A stretch of DNA of 64,000 nucleotides from assembly GCA_028023455.1 (NCBI GenBank), contig JAQFVV010000056.1:5853717-5917716 (forward strand). The letters run 5' to 3'. The notes beneath the pieces are model-generated. The model worked only from the letters and a program-made list of their open reading frames with translations. It was not told the origin of the DNA and ran no database searches. This document shows, piece after piece, positions 46,938 to 59,200 of this stretch. The stretch is from Epiperipatus broadwayi. Its lineage: Eukaryota > Onychophora > Udeonychophora > Euonychophora > Peripatidae. Within the stretch, counting starts at the first letter, position 1, and each line of letters starts with the position of its first letter. Made by a program: the position numbers and the translations under genes.

Positions 46938-47640
46938 ATGATGTCATTGTATAAAATTATGGTGCTACATAGTATTTTTTTTAAAGTAAGTTTTGAGTAT
47001 TTGTCAATTTTTATAATAGCTGAAAAATTAAAACAATGTGAAATTCTATATTCATTTAGAAAAAATGGCAGAAAAAAAGGTATAATGTTTGAAACAGCCT
47101 ACAAGCAAACTGCTCTTGAAAAAACACAAATTTATGAGTGGTTTAATGGAAGTGTCAAATTCATTATATCCCAAAAAGTACGGTGAGTGAAATCCCATGT
47201 CAAGACAATGTTATCATTTTTTACACGTAAATAGCATGTTCACTCAGAATTCATTCATAACAATCAAGCATTTAAAATCTATAAGTTCTGAAACTTTTAT
47301 GTGATGCAGTAAAATGTAAATGACTTGTTTTATGGCAAAGTGAGAAGTGCAATCTTTGCCACAACAATGCCCTTGCACAGAAAGCCTTTAGTGTGAAATG
47401 ATTTTTAATTAAATTTAGCAGGATCTAACTTATCAAACAGCTATATTATCCTGATCTTGTTCCACGCAACTTCTTTTTATTCTCTTGAATTTAAAAAAAG
47501 TGTCAATTTTTTTTTTTTACGGATTTCTTTGCAAGAGTTTTGGATTACTTCAAAAAGAGAAAAACATTTAGACAGGTGCATTGCATTAAATGGAGAATAC
47601 TTTGAAAAGGATTCAGTTTGTAATGCCTAAAAATAAATAC
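46938..47640 (+). pseudogene. Mariner-family transposase relic
   Basis: Pieces of a mariner transposase are spread over different plus-strand frames in the correct order. First is ETAYKQTALEKTQIYEWFNG (47080-47150), matching the DNA-binding domain pattern of ...A.G...S.T.VYEWF..F. Next, near 47360, frame-shifted words correspond to the HDNAPAH block. YYPDLVPRNFFLFS near 47450 replaces YSPDLAPCDFFLF, with the third catalytic aspartate in PDL. Last is CIALNGEYFEKDS near 47580, the C-terminal motif. Multiple frameshifts and stops and a T-rich insertion make it non-functional. Mariner elements move by cut-and-paste into TA sites. Terminal inverted repeats were not identified. Confidence 0.8.
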
Positions 47641-49100
47641 ACAATTTTTTATTACAAAATTCTGATTATTCTTCAATAACTCCTCATATGTAAATGTATT
47701 GTCTAATATGTTTTTATCAGATGTTAAAATAATTTGTAATATTTTAAAACAACCTTCCTAAAAATTCCGATGACTAATCTTTGACATAGCCACCATGATT
47801 TTTCCCTGAAGTATGCGATGGTATCATTCTGCTTTGGCTATAAGTCAGTCTCTGAAACTATCTTTAGCGCTATTTTGTTGATTTTGCTTTTATTTGATGG
47901 CACAAAACTGGAACTAACATAGCATTGATTTATTAATAAAAAAAAAATTCTTAGGATGCTGACAGATAATGGGATACTGCCTACAATGCTGCTAAATTGT
48001 AGTTTCTAGTTCTTTCCATTGGAGAGTGGTTGTTTAGGAATGTATTCATTCGTTTGTTAGATTTCAAAAACAAAAGTGTAAATATTCTATAGTCTGATTA
48101 CATATATATTCAGAATTATTTTTCATAAATTATTCCTTTAAAATTAAAATAAAGTGATTAGATCAGATTTTAAGAGAAAATATTTATTTTTAGAAGTCAA
48201 ACGAAATTAATAACGAACAGTTGAAAATGACTGAAAAAGAATGCTTTTATATTGAAAACTGCAGATTTTTTTTGTCCTTTTTAAAAAAATTATAAACAGA
48301 ATTTTAAATTTCATATAAAATTTTGCTAGTTTTAAGTAATTTGAACAAAAATTCATTTGGTCTTTACAAACTAAGTTAAAATAATTCTGATTTTTTAAAA
48401 TATATCACTGTTATAGTAAGTAATGCAATAACATGTCCAATAAAAAAAAGTAATTATTCTTTATAAATATTACTATATATTTCAGTTTATGATTTTCTTT
48501 ATTTGTTGCAAAGTTAAAATAATATTTCAATTTTTCCCATAAATTTCCAATGGATAATTTGAAATTTCTAAAAATATAATAAAAAAAATAGAGATAAAAT
48601 TGATCAAATAAAAAGTTGAAACCAACGGCTGAAAAATTAAATATTAATAAGTAAGAAAAAGTTATATTTGCATCTAGTGAAAGTAGAATGGGTGCATTGA
48701 TAGATGATAACTTGCTTGATCACAATCTAGATAACAAGCAAATAACCACTGAAGAGTAGCATGGGTTTGTACAATTTTTGTTGTCAAAAAAAAAAGTACC
48801 CAGTTATACATAGTTTTCCATATTATATGATGGAAAATAAAAATTTAGTATAGCAAATTATAGCATGAATTTATAGAAAAACTTTTAAAATGTTTGCTGC
48901 TTTCATCAAAGATATAAATTTTTAAAATATAATAATTTAAGTACAATTTGTTTATTCAATATTTTTTAAATTTCATTTACAGAATACATTACTGGTCATA
49001 TATTGTTTATTATTGTCAAGACCAGATCAAAGATAATTAGTGCTCTGAGAATTTTTGTCTATAATGTTCCTGACTGGAGGACTAAAAAAAAATTTTTTTT
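47641..49100. other. AT-rich stretch, no gene recognised
   Basis: No coding motif or repeat unit was identified. A short less AT-rich part (about 47780-48030) may be residual mariner flank. Confidence 0.35.
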
Positions 49101-49104
49101 TTCT

Positions 49105-52100
49105 GATAGCATATATATTGTGCCCTTACTTCTCGATGTATAATATAGTTTGAAATACAACTAGCTCAATTAAATTGTAATGCTTAATTAAAATTTGCAT
49201 ATCTATCTTTAATATACTTTTATATTATCATATTCGAATTAAATTTATTATTAATTATCAAAATCAATATATTTCTATAGTATGTACTAATTAAATAAGT
49301 ATTTATTAAAATCATGAGACTGTGAAGTAAAGTTACAAAGCAATAAGTAGATTTACATTGAGTCAATATCTTCCAAGACATTGTCTCAATGGCATAAGAA
49401 TACTGTCACCTCCTTATTAACTTACTACTACCTCTACAGCATTCTTATGGCTTTTAAATAAAATAAATTATCTTTAATAATAATAAAATAAATAAATCTT
49501 AACTTTTAATTTTTAAAATATAATTAAATAATCTCAGGTTCTTCTAATTATCTTAAAGTAATGAAGACGTCGTGTAAATAAGTATGATATGGGATTTTAT
49601 ATCAAACTTAAATACACCTAACTTATTTTAATAATAATAATAATAATAATACTCTTAGGGTATAACTTAACCTTATCTATTCCTATTATAAAATAATAAT
49701 AACATGTCTATCTTTTATTTTCATATAGTATCTTATTTTAGAATAGATCAAAATCTTACAACTTAATAATCTGTAATAAATAATATTTATCTTATATTAT
49801 GCATTATAATTACTCTATGACCATTGTAATATATTAATAATGTCAATCAATTCTCATAAATGATAATCAGGAAAATATTTATTTATTTCTAAAATAATAT
49901 TAATAAATTCACATTGTCAAATATTATGTTTCTTCAAATTATCTGTGTCAAATGCTGTGGTTAAAATAATGAACTCGACACACTTTTAAAACAAATTAAA
50001 CAAATTTATTTACATTAACTTCAACTAAGAATTTATTTACAATATTTACAGTTCAAAATTAGAAAACAAAGAAAATAAAATAAGAAAATAATAATACAAT
50101 ATGTTTACACTTTATTAATTCATACTCCTAATAAGTAATTATACATTCTTTAAAATGCTTACTAATAACATTGAAGTATGTTTCCAAAACTTAGACTTTA
50201 AATAAAATCAGTAAACTTCAATTATTACACAGAAAAATTTATTAAACAATATTTATGTAGCATATGTAAACAATTAAACTTTACTAATTAAATTGCTACA
50301 TCACTTAAGTATTACTGTTATTCATTTCATCATGTACTAGTATGTTTCACTTTACTATTAGCATTACTTTAATAGCATAATATAAAACTAATGTATCCTT
50401 ATAATGTAATAACAAAGAATTGATTATAATTTTATATTTCACTTATTGCAATTCATGCTACATGTTTTTTAAATATCATTACATATATGTACTTTAAAAT
50501 AATAATATTTAAATTATTCATCAATTTCAAATTCATAAAGCACTATATTAGATAAATTTTATGATTCTTTTCTTGTAAATTATTACTTTACTTTATTTTA
50601 TTCTACTCCTTCTTAATAAACTTTTATCTACAAAAACATCCTCTAAAACTTATTTAAAATTCGGAAAACAACCTTCAACTTTAAATAAATACTAATTATC
50701 CAAACTATTTATACTACGTCATCTATATTCAGTAAACCTTTAATTCAAACATAAACTTCTACATAAAACTTAACTTAATTTATCCAATAAAATAAAAATA
50801 AAATATAACTTTGAGATCTCTTCCTAACTTGAAATAAAATAATTACTTGTATGAATAATAAATATAATTCTAATACTCCAACATAATATAATAAAAATAA
50901 AATCAAAATTTATTTACGAAAGAATCATATAATTATTTCTAAGCTCTTATGTAATGTTGTATCATATTTATATCATAAATTCAAATTATGCATATTTAAA
51001 TAAAACTGTCACTGCCAATATAATTTTTATTTTTAAAATATTCATACATTCATTCAACAATAACATATCATTTGGTTGATCTAAAGAAAACATATTAAAT
51101 ACATCAAAATTATTATTATTATGATACAATTTTTACCATCAATCATGATTTAATGTACAGTCCATCTTCCAATATTCTTCGGAATTACAGCTTCATAAAA
51201 ATAATTCACATTTACACTCACGATCATTCTTTAAAATATTCTGTGTTATATTAATTATAAAATAAACTTATGCAATTAATTATTATATTATTTTTAGTTA
51301 TTATTTTAAGAAATGTACCTATCTTATTTTAATAGATTAATAATATTTAAATTTTATGTTAGATAAATAAAACAGAATTCATATTACATAACTCCAGCGA
51401 TGTCTCCTTTTCACCATAAAGTCTTTAATCCTAGGACACATTCACTAGAACACCATTTCCTGTTTCCGTCATCAGTGTTTTTTAAAAGTTTATGAAAAAT
51501 GGAAAACCGTTCTTTTAAAACAAAATAAAAGTTAATCAGTTCTTTTATAAAAATATAATAAAATTAAAATAGTTTATCTGATCCGGATGCAGTTCTTTAA
51601 AGAATATTATTTAAAAGTTATTATTCTTGAATTAGTTTATAATTTATGAAAAATTATCATTTAATTATTTTAAATTAACTGGGACGTCCACATATTATTT
51701 GCGCATTCCATAACAAAATATCCAGGTAAGAATAAACTTCTTTATCTATAAACGACCAGCGTTTAAATTATTTCAATATAATAATTTTTATTATATTAAG
51801 ACTTTTAGCTAATTATATTTTCAATTTATTTGCCTTTTTAAAATTATCAACGTTCAGTCTTTTAAACATAAAGACTTAACAAGGCAAGTATTTATAAAAA
51901 CTACTTTTATTTCTAATATCTTTCCTTAAGATATATTTAAATTTATAGCTTGCAAAAATACTTTCTTTATAAAGAAGTATTTTATTCTTTAAAATATCTA
52001 TTTTCTAATAGTCAATAGCAATTAGCTTTTAAAATTATATACTGTCCAAAATATTACTTTTCTCCATCTCGTAATTTTCCGAACTAATCCAGCGTTTGTC

Positions 52101-52450
52101 ATACTTCTAGTATAAAGTTTCCGATATATTTTCACTATATATGATGTTCCCATGACTATTTGCTTGTAAATTGAGCCTAAATAGAGACGACCGATAGGGA
52201 AAAATTAACTTAACACTGCATGCTTATCATTTAAAACTTTTATAAATTATTTACAAGACACTCTTATAATTTTGAAAAATGATTTTAAAAGCGTCTACAA
52301 AATTTACGTAGCTATCTTAAATAACACAATTAACTTTAAAATTCAATCACGAAGTCCTCTCCTAACAATTGAACTGAGCTTTTATACCGGAAGAAACTTC
52401 CCATTTGATTGGTACATTTAAACAATCAACTTGCTGGCTTATTTACATAT
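49105..52450 (-). repeat. Long unidentified non-coding repeat, minus orientation
   Basis: The end near 49105-49140 contains ATATATATTGTGCCC (plus strand), shared with 41260-41280. From 49.12 to about 50.0 kb the sequence is an inverted diverged match to 45.4-46.28 kb. At the other end, the minus strand has a TATA box and a possible transcription start context near 52386. There is no open frame of size. Length, promoter-like start and repeated ends suggest a non-autonomous retroelement or large LTR, but no primer-binding site or polypurine tract was seen. Confidence 0.45.
52379..52386 (-). promoter_or_regulatory. TATA-box-like element (TATAAAAG)
   Basis: The minus strand reads CCGGTATAAAAGCTCAGTTC, a good TATA box followed about 25-30 bases later by AGGAGAGGACTTCG. 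It lies at the outer edge of the long minus-strand repeat, which would fit a promoter of that repeat. No transcript evidence exists in the sequence. Confidence 0.4.
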
Positions 52451-53339
52451 TTACCAACAACACAAAATTAAAAATAAATAATGGCTTATTTAATATTTAA
52501 TATTTATTACATTATTAAATTTCTAAAATAATCTTTATCGTTCATTTAAATCTATTAAACATTTTTAAAATATACTCTTACTTGATTTTAATTTTAACTT
52601 TTATAAGATTATTTTTAAATAAACTAAGTATTTTTTATACGTCATATTTTTAAAGCAATACTTTTAAAATCAGATTTAATATTCTACATTGATTTATCTT
52701 TATTTTATCTCGTGATAACTCACGTATTATTTATAAATTTTATAACATGATTTTTAAAATAGTTCTGCAACTTTACTAAACAACTTCCAAGCATGTGTGT
52801 GTATATTTAACTAACATCTGTTTTTTTTTTATAACACAAGAAACGCTTGTCATAATCCAAAAATAAACTAACAATTGCATTTTTTAAAATAAATATTTTT
52901 AAAATAAATAAGATATTATAACAGATTTTAAAATAATTATCCAATATTATTAAAATCAAATATTAGTCTTCTATTTATGTACTTATAATAATTAAAATAT
53001 TTATATTCTTTTATAACACTATTTTATCAACAATAAATATATGCATTTAATTTTAACTTGTCTTTTTTAACATTTAAATTCAAACTTTTATTTATTATAT
53101 TTATTAATGCAGTATTAACTATGGCCAGTTTTCCCAACCATATACTACTATCATCTTTACTTAAAATGTCTCTCTCAATATCAGCACAATTTCACATATC
53201 AAATATTCATAGATTGCTTTAATTAAACCCTTTGAAATATTACCATAAGCAAAATTAACATCACATATTCAAATATATCTTAAATTTAAAATTTTTAATA
53301 GATTAGCACAAAAATTAGATGGTGACCCATACAAAAGGG

Positions 53340-53388
<49 letters not shown>

Positions 53389-54983
53389 TCCTTTAATTTT
53401 ACTTGTAACTTTAATTATATTCTGTTGCCTTGGTGCATGTATTTCATTATATCTCCAAAATAAAAAAAGATCATACATTCATTTTTCTTCAGAAAATTTA
53501 TAATTTTGAATTTATTACTAGAGACCTCTTTAAAAATATATTATTTATTCTTTTGTTTTCTATAATTATTATCTCATTAAAATATCTTATATATCATGAT
53601 AGGATTTTCTCTTGTTATATATTTTTCGAAATTATGTATAAGTAAACATATATTTTTATTTATGAAGTTATATCACAAGACTGAATTATTAGCAACTTTC
53701 CAGTACATATATTTTCACATATAAAATATGAGGTATTCTCAATTAACTATAAATATTTAAAAAATTATGAAGCATAATATAAAAACGTAAAAGGATTACA
53801 AAAGTTTAAAGTCAACAGATTTATATCTCACACTGCAGAATGATGTAACAAGATAATCTGTCAAATGTAATTAATTATAAAAATAGCTCCTGTTTAATAG
53901 GCACAAAATCTTTTTGCATCTAAGTTCCAAGGTCTTTCTTTCACGTGATTTTATAGAAATTAAAATTAAGATCTGCAAGTGACAAAGGCAATAGAATAAT
54001 ATGCCTCAGATTTTAAAGATTAGGCAAAGTGATGATATAAGTAGATCACTGTCAATGGAGAGAATTTAAGATTGATCTGACACTTTTTATAAGCAATTGA
54101 AAACAATTTACAAATTTTCTCATCACAAATCTGTAAGTTATTGAGAATACCAGCTAGAAACTATAGAACTTTTCCTTTCTTTTTTAGCACACTGCTATCA
54201 CTGCAGATGTTAATATAACCTAAAATGGTTAGGGAGTGCATTAGTAAAATTATAGGAAACTATTATTTTGAGATTCTGTTTAAATTCATAAAAACCAGTA
54301 TATTAAGTAGGGAGTTTCATAAACAACTTTGTGTAAAAAATATTTTTATGATTAATTTTGTTAAATAAAAAGATAATGCTTAATTGGTTCCCCAAAATGC
54401 CACATGCATCAAAGATTATATATAAGAAATAAACTATAATGATGGCAACATCTTTTATTCATAATTTTAAATTCAAAATATATAAAAAAAGTTAAAAAAA
54501 AAGTTTAAAACTAAAAAAATAATAATTACTGCAAATTATTAATAAAAAAGATACTAATTTATGTGTAAATGTAAGTATAATAAAAATATTTCTGTTGCTG
54601 TAATTTTCTTTTTAGAAATGGTAATTAATTCATGGTTACCATTTTGAGTGCAACATAGATATACATTTTCAAATTTATTATCACTGTTTTTGATTTTTGT
54701 ATTAAACTTTGATTATTTTTTTTTGCAGGACTTTTAATTTTTTTTAAATCAATGATTTGCAATTTTATTTATTTTCTATAAATGTAGTAATAATTAAATA
54801 AAAATAAGATCAAGAAATAAAATGTACATTTGATTGCTGTAGTTTTAATAATGTAAACAATTAAACTTTTTTTATTTAGTATTTTGCCAATATTGTTTTC
54901 ATTTAGAATAATACATTTTTCCTAGGGGAAATTAAAATTTCTATAGATATGAAAACATTAATTAGAAATTAATTAAATAAAAA
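52451..54983. other. AT-rich span with a (TA)n tract, no gene recognised
   Basis: A (TA)n tract lies at 53343-53385; an open frame across it on the minus strand is an artefact of the repeat. No conserved motif was found elsewhere. Confidence 0.4.
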
Positions 54984-55185
54984 TAATGATGTGGTAAATA
55001 TTTATATATTTAACAGCAAAACAGGTTTTTTTTTTTTCATATTACAAATATTTATTTTATTCAGAAGTCCTTTCAATACTAAATCATATCATAATCATTG
55101 AAAACAGCTTCTGAATAAAATAAATATTTATAACATGAAAAAAACCTGTTCTGCTGTTAAATGTATAAACACTTATTAAATCATT
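54984..55185. repeat. Palindromic (hairpin) element, about 80-bp arms
   Basis: The left arm 54984-55067 and right arm 55108-55185 are inverted copies. The best part pairs TTTAACAGCAAAACAGG at 55009-55025 and AAATATTTATTTTATTCAGAAG ending at 55067 with their complements on the right. The loop (about 40 bases) contains CTTTCAATACTAAATC. It resembles a fold-back MITE or an inverted retroposed fragment. No target duplication was identified. Confidence 0.8.
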
Positions 55186-55955
55186 ATAGTTAGTGCAGAA
55201 AATAGGTAAAATAAATTCTTAAAGAATTAAATAAAAATAGTTTTTGTGGTAATGTATGCATTTTAGATTTTATTGTTAATGCATTTTCTTGTTGCATATA
55301 ATCACAAGTTGTTTTTAGTTATAAACCAATAAAATTTGTATTTGTATTTTCTGTCCCTTTTTTTTTTATATTTGTAAAGAAAGTTGATATTATCTTAAAT
55401 ATGTCAGAAAGAAATATGAGAATACTGACCAAGAACTAAGCAATCAGCACAGTGACATATCCTGGAATTGAAGGTCCATGGATCATTCCTAGTTTTGTAA
55501 TTTCCAGCATTTAAAATGCTTATAAATTCTTGAGCAATATAAGTTTTTTCATTATTTTTCCAAAGCAAGTAAGTAATATTTTCAGAGTACATTTAATAAT
55601 GTTTGATCATAAATATTGATTATTACTTGCATAATGCATGAAATTTTTCTCTTTTTTCTTTAGCAAAAATAATATTAATTTATGATAATATCATTTATAC
55701 CTAAGGTGAAAATAGTGTTTACAGAACTTTTAAGCAAAAAACTGAATACATAATTTTGGAGCTAATGTACACATTTTAAAATTTATTATTAACATGCTTT
55801 AGGACTATACATGATCAAAGTATGATTTTAAAAAGTACTAGACAAAACAGAGCAAAACTCTCCATACAGTATTGCCACCTGTGCTAAACAGAGTAATCAA
55901 TGGATGCCAGAAGGCTTGTGCATAAAATCCCTATCTAATGCCTACTCATCCAATA

Positions 55956-55998
55956 TCCCCAGACTAGTTTCTGGCTTGTGGCCTTCATCAGTGAGGAG
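55956..55998 (-). ncRNA. Type I hammerhead ribozyme (family D, left arm)
   Basis: Minus strand: CTCCTCA, CTGATGA, stem II GGC/GCC with loop CACAA, GAA, stem III palindrome ACTAGT, cleavage after C, TGGGGAT pairing with stem I. Position 10.1/11.1 is A-A, a mismatch. Confidence 0.72.
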
Positions 55999-56034
55999 TT
56001 TTGGATCTGAGATGTAGTGCTCTCAGATCCAAAA

Positions 56035-56078
56035 CTCCTCACTGATGAAGGCCACAAGCCAGAAACTAGTCTGGGGAT
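56035..56078 (+). ncRNA. Type I hammerhead ribozyme (family D, right arm)
   Basis: Stem I CTCCTCA (56035-56041), CTGATGA (56042-56048), stem II GGC/GCC with loop CACAA (56050-56060), GAA (56062-56064), stem III ACTAGT (56065-56070), predicted cleavage after C56071, TGGGGA (56072-56077) giving six stem I pairs including one G-T wobble. The 10.1/11.1 pair is A-A. Confidence 0.73.
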
Positions 56079-56243
56079 ATTGGATGAGTAGGCATTAGAT
56101 AGGGATTTTGTGCACAAGCCTTCTGGCATCCATTGATTACTCTGTTTAGCACAGGTGGCAATACTGTATGGAGAGTTTTGCTCTGTTTATCAACAATTAA
56201 TGTGCTAGTATAGGAAATGTGATCATGTGATACTAGACAAAAC

Positions 56244-59200
56244 TTGTATTTTTTTTTTTGCCATTTATGACATGTCTTACTTGGATTTATTGTATATTAA
56301 AGTACAATAATCATATTTTAACTGTATAATCATAACTCTGTCCTATACTATACTTTTTGTCATAAACATTATTTATCCTCCAATGACATTACTTTCAGAA
56401 AGTCACTATCCTATGATATCATAAGTCTTATAAATTGGCAGATGTTTTTTTTTTAAAAATATCAAAATTCTTTTTTTACAGATCATTACAGCAAATAGAT
56501 GATTAATTGAAATAATGGGTACACTTTGATGCAGATTGATACGATAAATCCTAGTATAAATGTTCATCACATGCTGAGGCGAATATATTTATTTTATTTA
56601 AAACGAATTCAATTATATCCCTAGTGAATTACACACATTTTGTCTTGTTCTTAATTTTCTAAAAGAGTATAATTCTGTGTAGATGAAAATGCTATGTGTA
56701 AAATTATGTTTTCTGCTTGAAGATAGAGTATAGTAATTAAATGAGAACATTGATCTACACTAATGATATTTTGTGTCACTTGTATATATACACTTACATA
56801 CAAAGAATGCATTCACACACATAAAAATGTACTTGATTATGCACGATCGTCATGGTTATATTTAAAGGAGCAATCATACACTGCATCATTTTATGGAATT
56901 TATTAATGAAAACTTTTTATTAACATATAAAACAATTAAAAATATGTTAAGTTATAAAACATTAGAAACGTCAAGAATTACAAATATAATTAAAAGTAAC
57001 AAATTTCATTTCTAAAACATTCATCACAAAGTAAGCAAGCATTATGTTTCTAAATGACAGATAATAAGTTAAGTATTTCCGGTATAATTCCTTCAGAGAA
57101 ACTCAATTTAAAAAATAAGTAATTAATAAAAATTTAAGACTGTCAGAATGCAATTCAATTTATTTAATTGTAAGAACTTGTTTTTTGTTCCAAAATTTAG
57201 AAATGAGTTTTAATGTTAATTATCCCTAATTCCAATATTATCTGAAAGCTAACATCACGTAAGTATATATATACTGTATATGTAAAAAAGCTAGATTTTT
57301 AATTAGTCAATTTAATCCACTGTTGCCAGTTTGTACAAAAAGTAACAAACAAGATGACATTTGAACTACTGCTATTGGATTAGTTAACATATTTTTTACC
57401 TATAAATCTGTTACTTTCTTTCTAATGTAGTGCATAAAAAGTATATAAAAGTGAAGGCAACAATATTAATATGAATCTTTAGCAAATAATAATGTGCCTC
57501 ATTTAATCTCAGCCAATAGTTGTATGCAATATTTTCTTCATGATCAACAGATTCAATTGGAGATTACACATTTTTTGAAGATATATAATATTTGAAATAC
57601 TGCTATCTACAGACATAAGGAATAAATTAATTAATCAAATTACTATTCATTATTATTAGCATTAAAAATATGTTAATTAGGTAATTAAACACTCATTGTC
57701 TGAGAAGGATAAGTTGTTGTTTTTTGTTTAAAAACAGCAGTTTTTAACATTTAAAATTAAAATAATAATTACAATAGACTTTGAAGCAAGAGATAGGATT
57801 ATAAGATATAAATAAAAAAGAAGCCGAAATATCTTGCTAGTAGAAGTTAATTCCAGTGGAGCTGGAGACAGTATTGAACTTTATAACCAATTCAAGTTTA
57901 TATGAGAAAGTTTAAGAATGAAACCTTAACTTCTAAATATTCTGGAATTCGAATTTAAAAGCAAAATGTTTAAAAAAATTAACTAGTCAAAAGAAAATGT
58001 ATATGTACGTAAAAGAAAGTGAAAACTTCTCTAATGGCTATTTCCCTACACATGTTGTTTCTTTTCAAAAATATATATCACTTTATAATCATATAACACT
58101 ATATATTTGAGAAATTTTAAGCCTAATACACTTTTTTTTATAATAACAACAATACGCATTAAAAGCATATTTTAACCTAGAAATTCTAACTCATGCTAAA
58201 ATTGTCCATCCCAAAAAATTAAATCTCTGCAATCTCTTAATTTTGCTCATGTTAAAGTTTGTTGAATTTTAGGAAACCAAAAGTTAAAAAAAAAGTTTTT
58301 AATCTAACAACTATGCACTATTACATATATATTTTTTTTAAAATATATAAGTATACACTATTACTTCTTTAAATTCTAGTGCTGACTATGGAAATGTTTC
58401 CTACAAATATATTTGATACACAAAATTTGTTTGTGTGTTTTTGTCGATAAATAATGGAGCACGCTTATCAAAACACATTTTTTAAAATGGAATATTCAAT
58501 TGCCATGCCCATAAGCTATGCTTGAATCAAGTATGGGTAAATCTTGACATATTTTTCTAGTCTTAAATGGCTTACAACTCTTTTCTTATAGTCAATCCAG
58601 AAAGTCATTTAATAGTGGTTTGCAATGTCTAGTTAATGTCATTAAATGAAAAATACAGGTTCTAGGATAGTGTTAATCTACAGCCTGTAAAAAAATATTG
58701 TAATATGATGTGGTTTTGACTACTAATGGGAAGATTACTTTTACTTTTATAAAAAAACTGATAAAAATTTTCAGCTCAAAATATATATACTTACAACTTG
58801 TGATAAAAATTACACCAAGCTTAAAAATCACATTACCCAGAAGTTCAATATCAATTAATGTTGTCAAGATAACTTCCCAATTTTAATAAAAAATTGCAAA
58901 TAATAATGATTTCATTTTATTTTTATCTTGAAAAATAAATAAAGTAAAATATATATATATACTTTTTCTACTGTTTATATTTCTTAGACTTCAAAAAAAA
59001 AAATCTTAATTTTTATTTCTTTAAGCTATTTATTCATTTTTTTTTTTTTTGTTACTGATTGGAATAAAGTGACGAACTGACTAAAATCAAACCTGCAAAT
59101 GAAGAGAATCCTTGTCAAAGTAGGGTGCAAGGTTAAAATAATTATGGCACATTCTGTTATGAGAAAGTTCTGGACATAACTAAAAATGACAATATGTTCA

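Larger units (their letters stand above)
55849..56230. mobile_element. Hammerhead-ribozyme palindromic retroelement, family D, with perfect 13-bp target duplication
   Basis: Two arms of about 160 bp, nearly identical in inverted sense, meet at a short centre (GATGTAGTGC near 56011-56020). Each arm carries a hammerhead on its outward-reading strand. After the right arm ends at about 56187, an extra single-copy stretch of about 43 bases follows. TACTAGACAAAAC lies at both 55836-55848 and 56231-56243, a perfect 13-bp duplication. The arms' near identity indicates recent insertion. The short frame across the arm has no protein relative. The design matches family A: a small ribozyme RNA copied twice in opposite directions during insertion. 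Confidence 0.88.

Noticed and set aside
51461-51478. Hammerhead-like CTGATGA..GAAAC on the minus strand
   Set aside because: Only two bases separate the CTGATGA and GAAAC boxes, so there is no stem II, and no stem I pairing was seen.
53269-53478. 69-codon minus-strand frame
   Set aside because: Kept open by a (TA)n tract giving an IY repeat; no domain.
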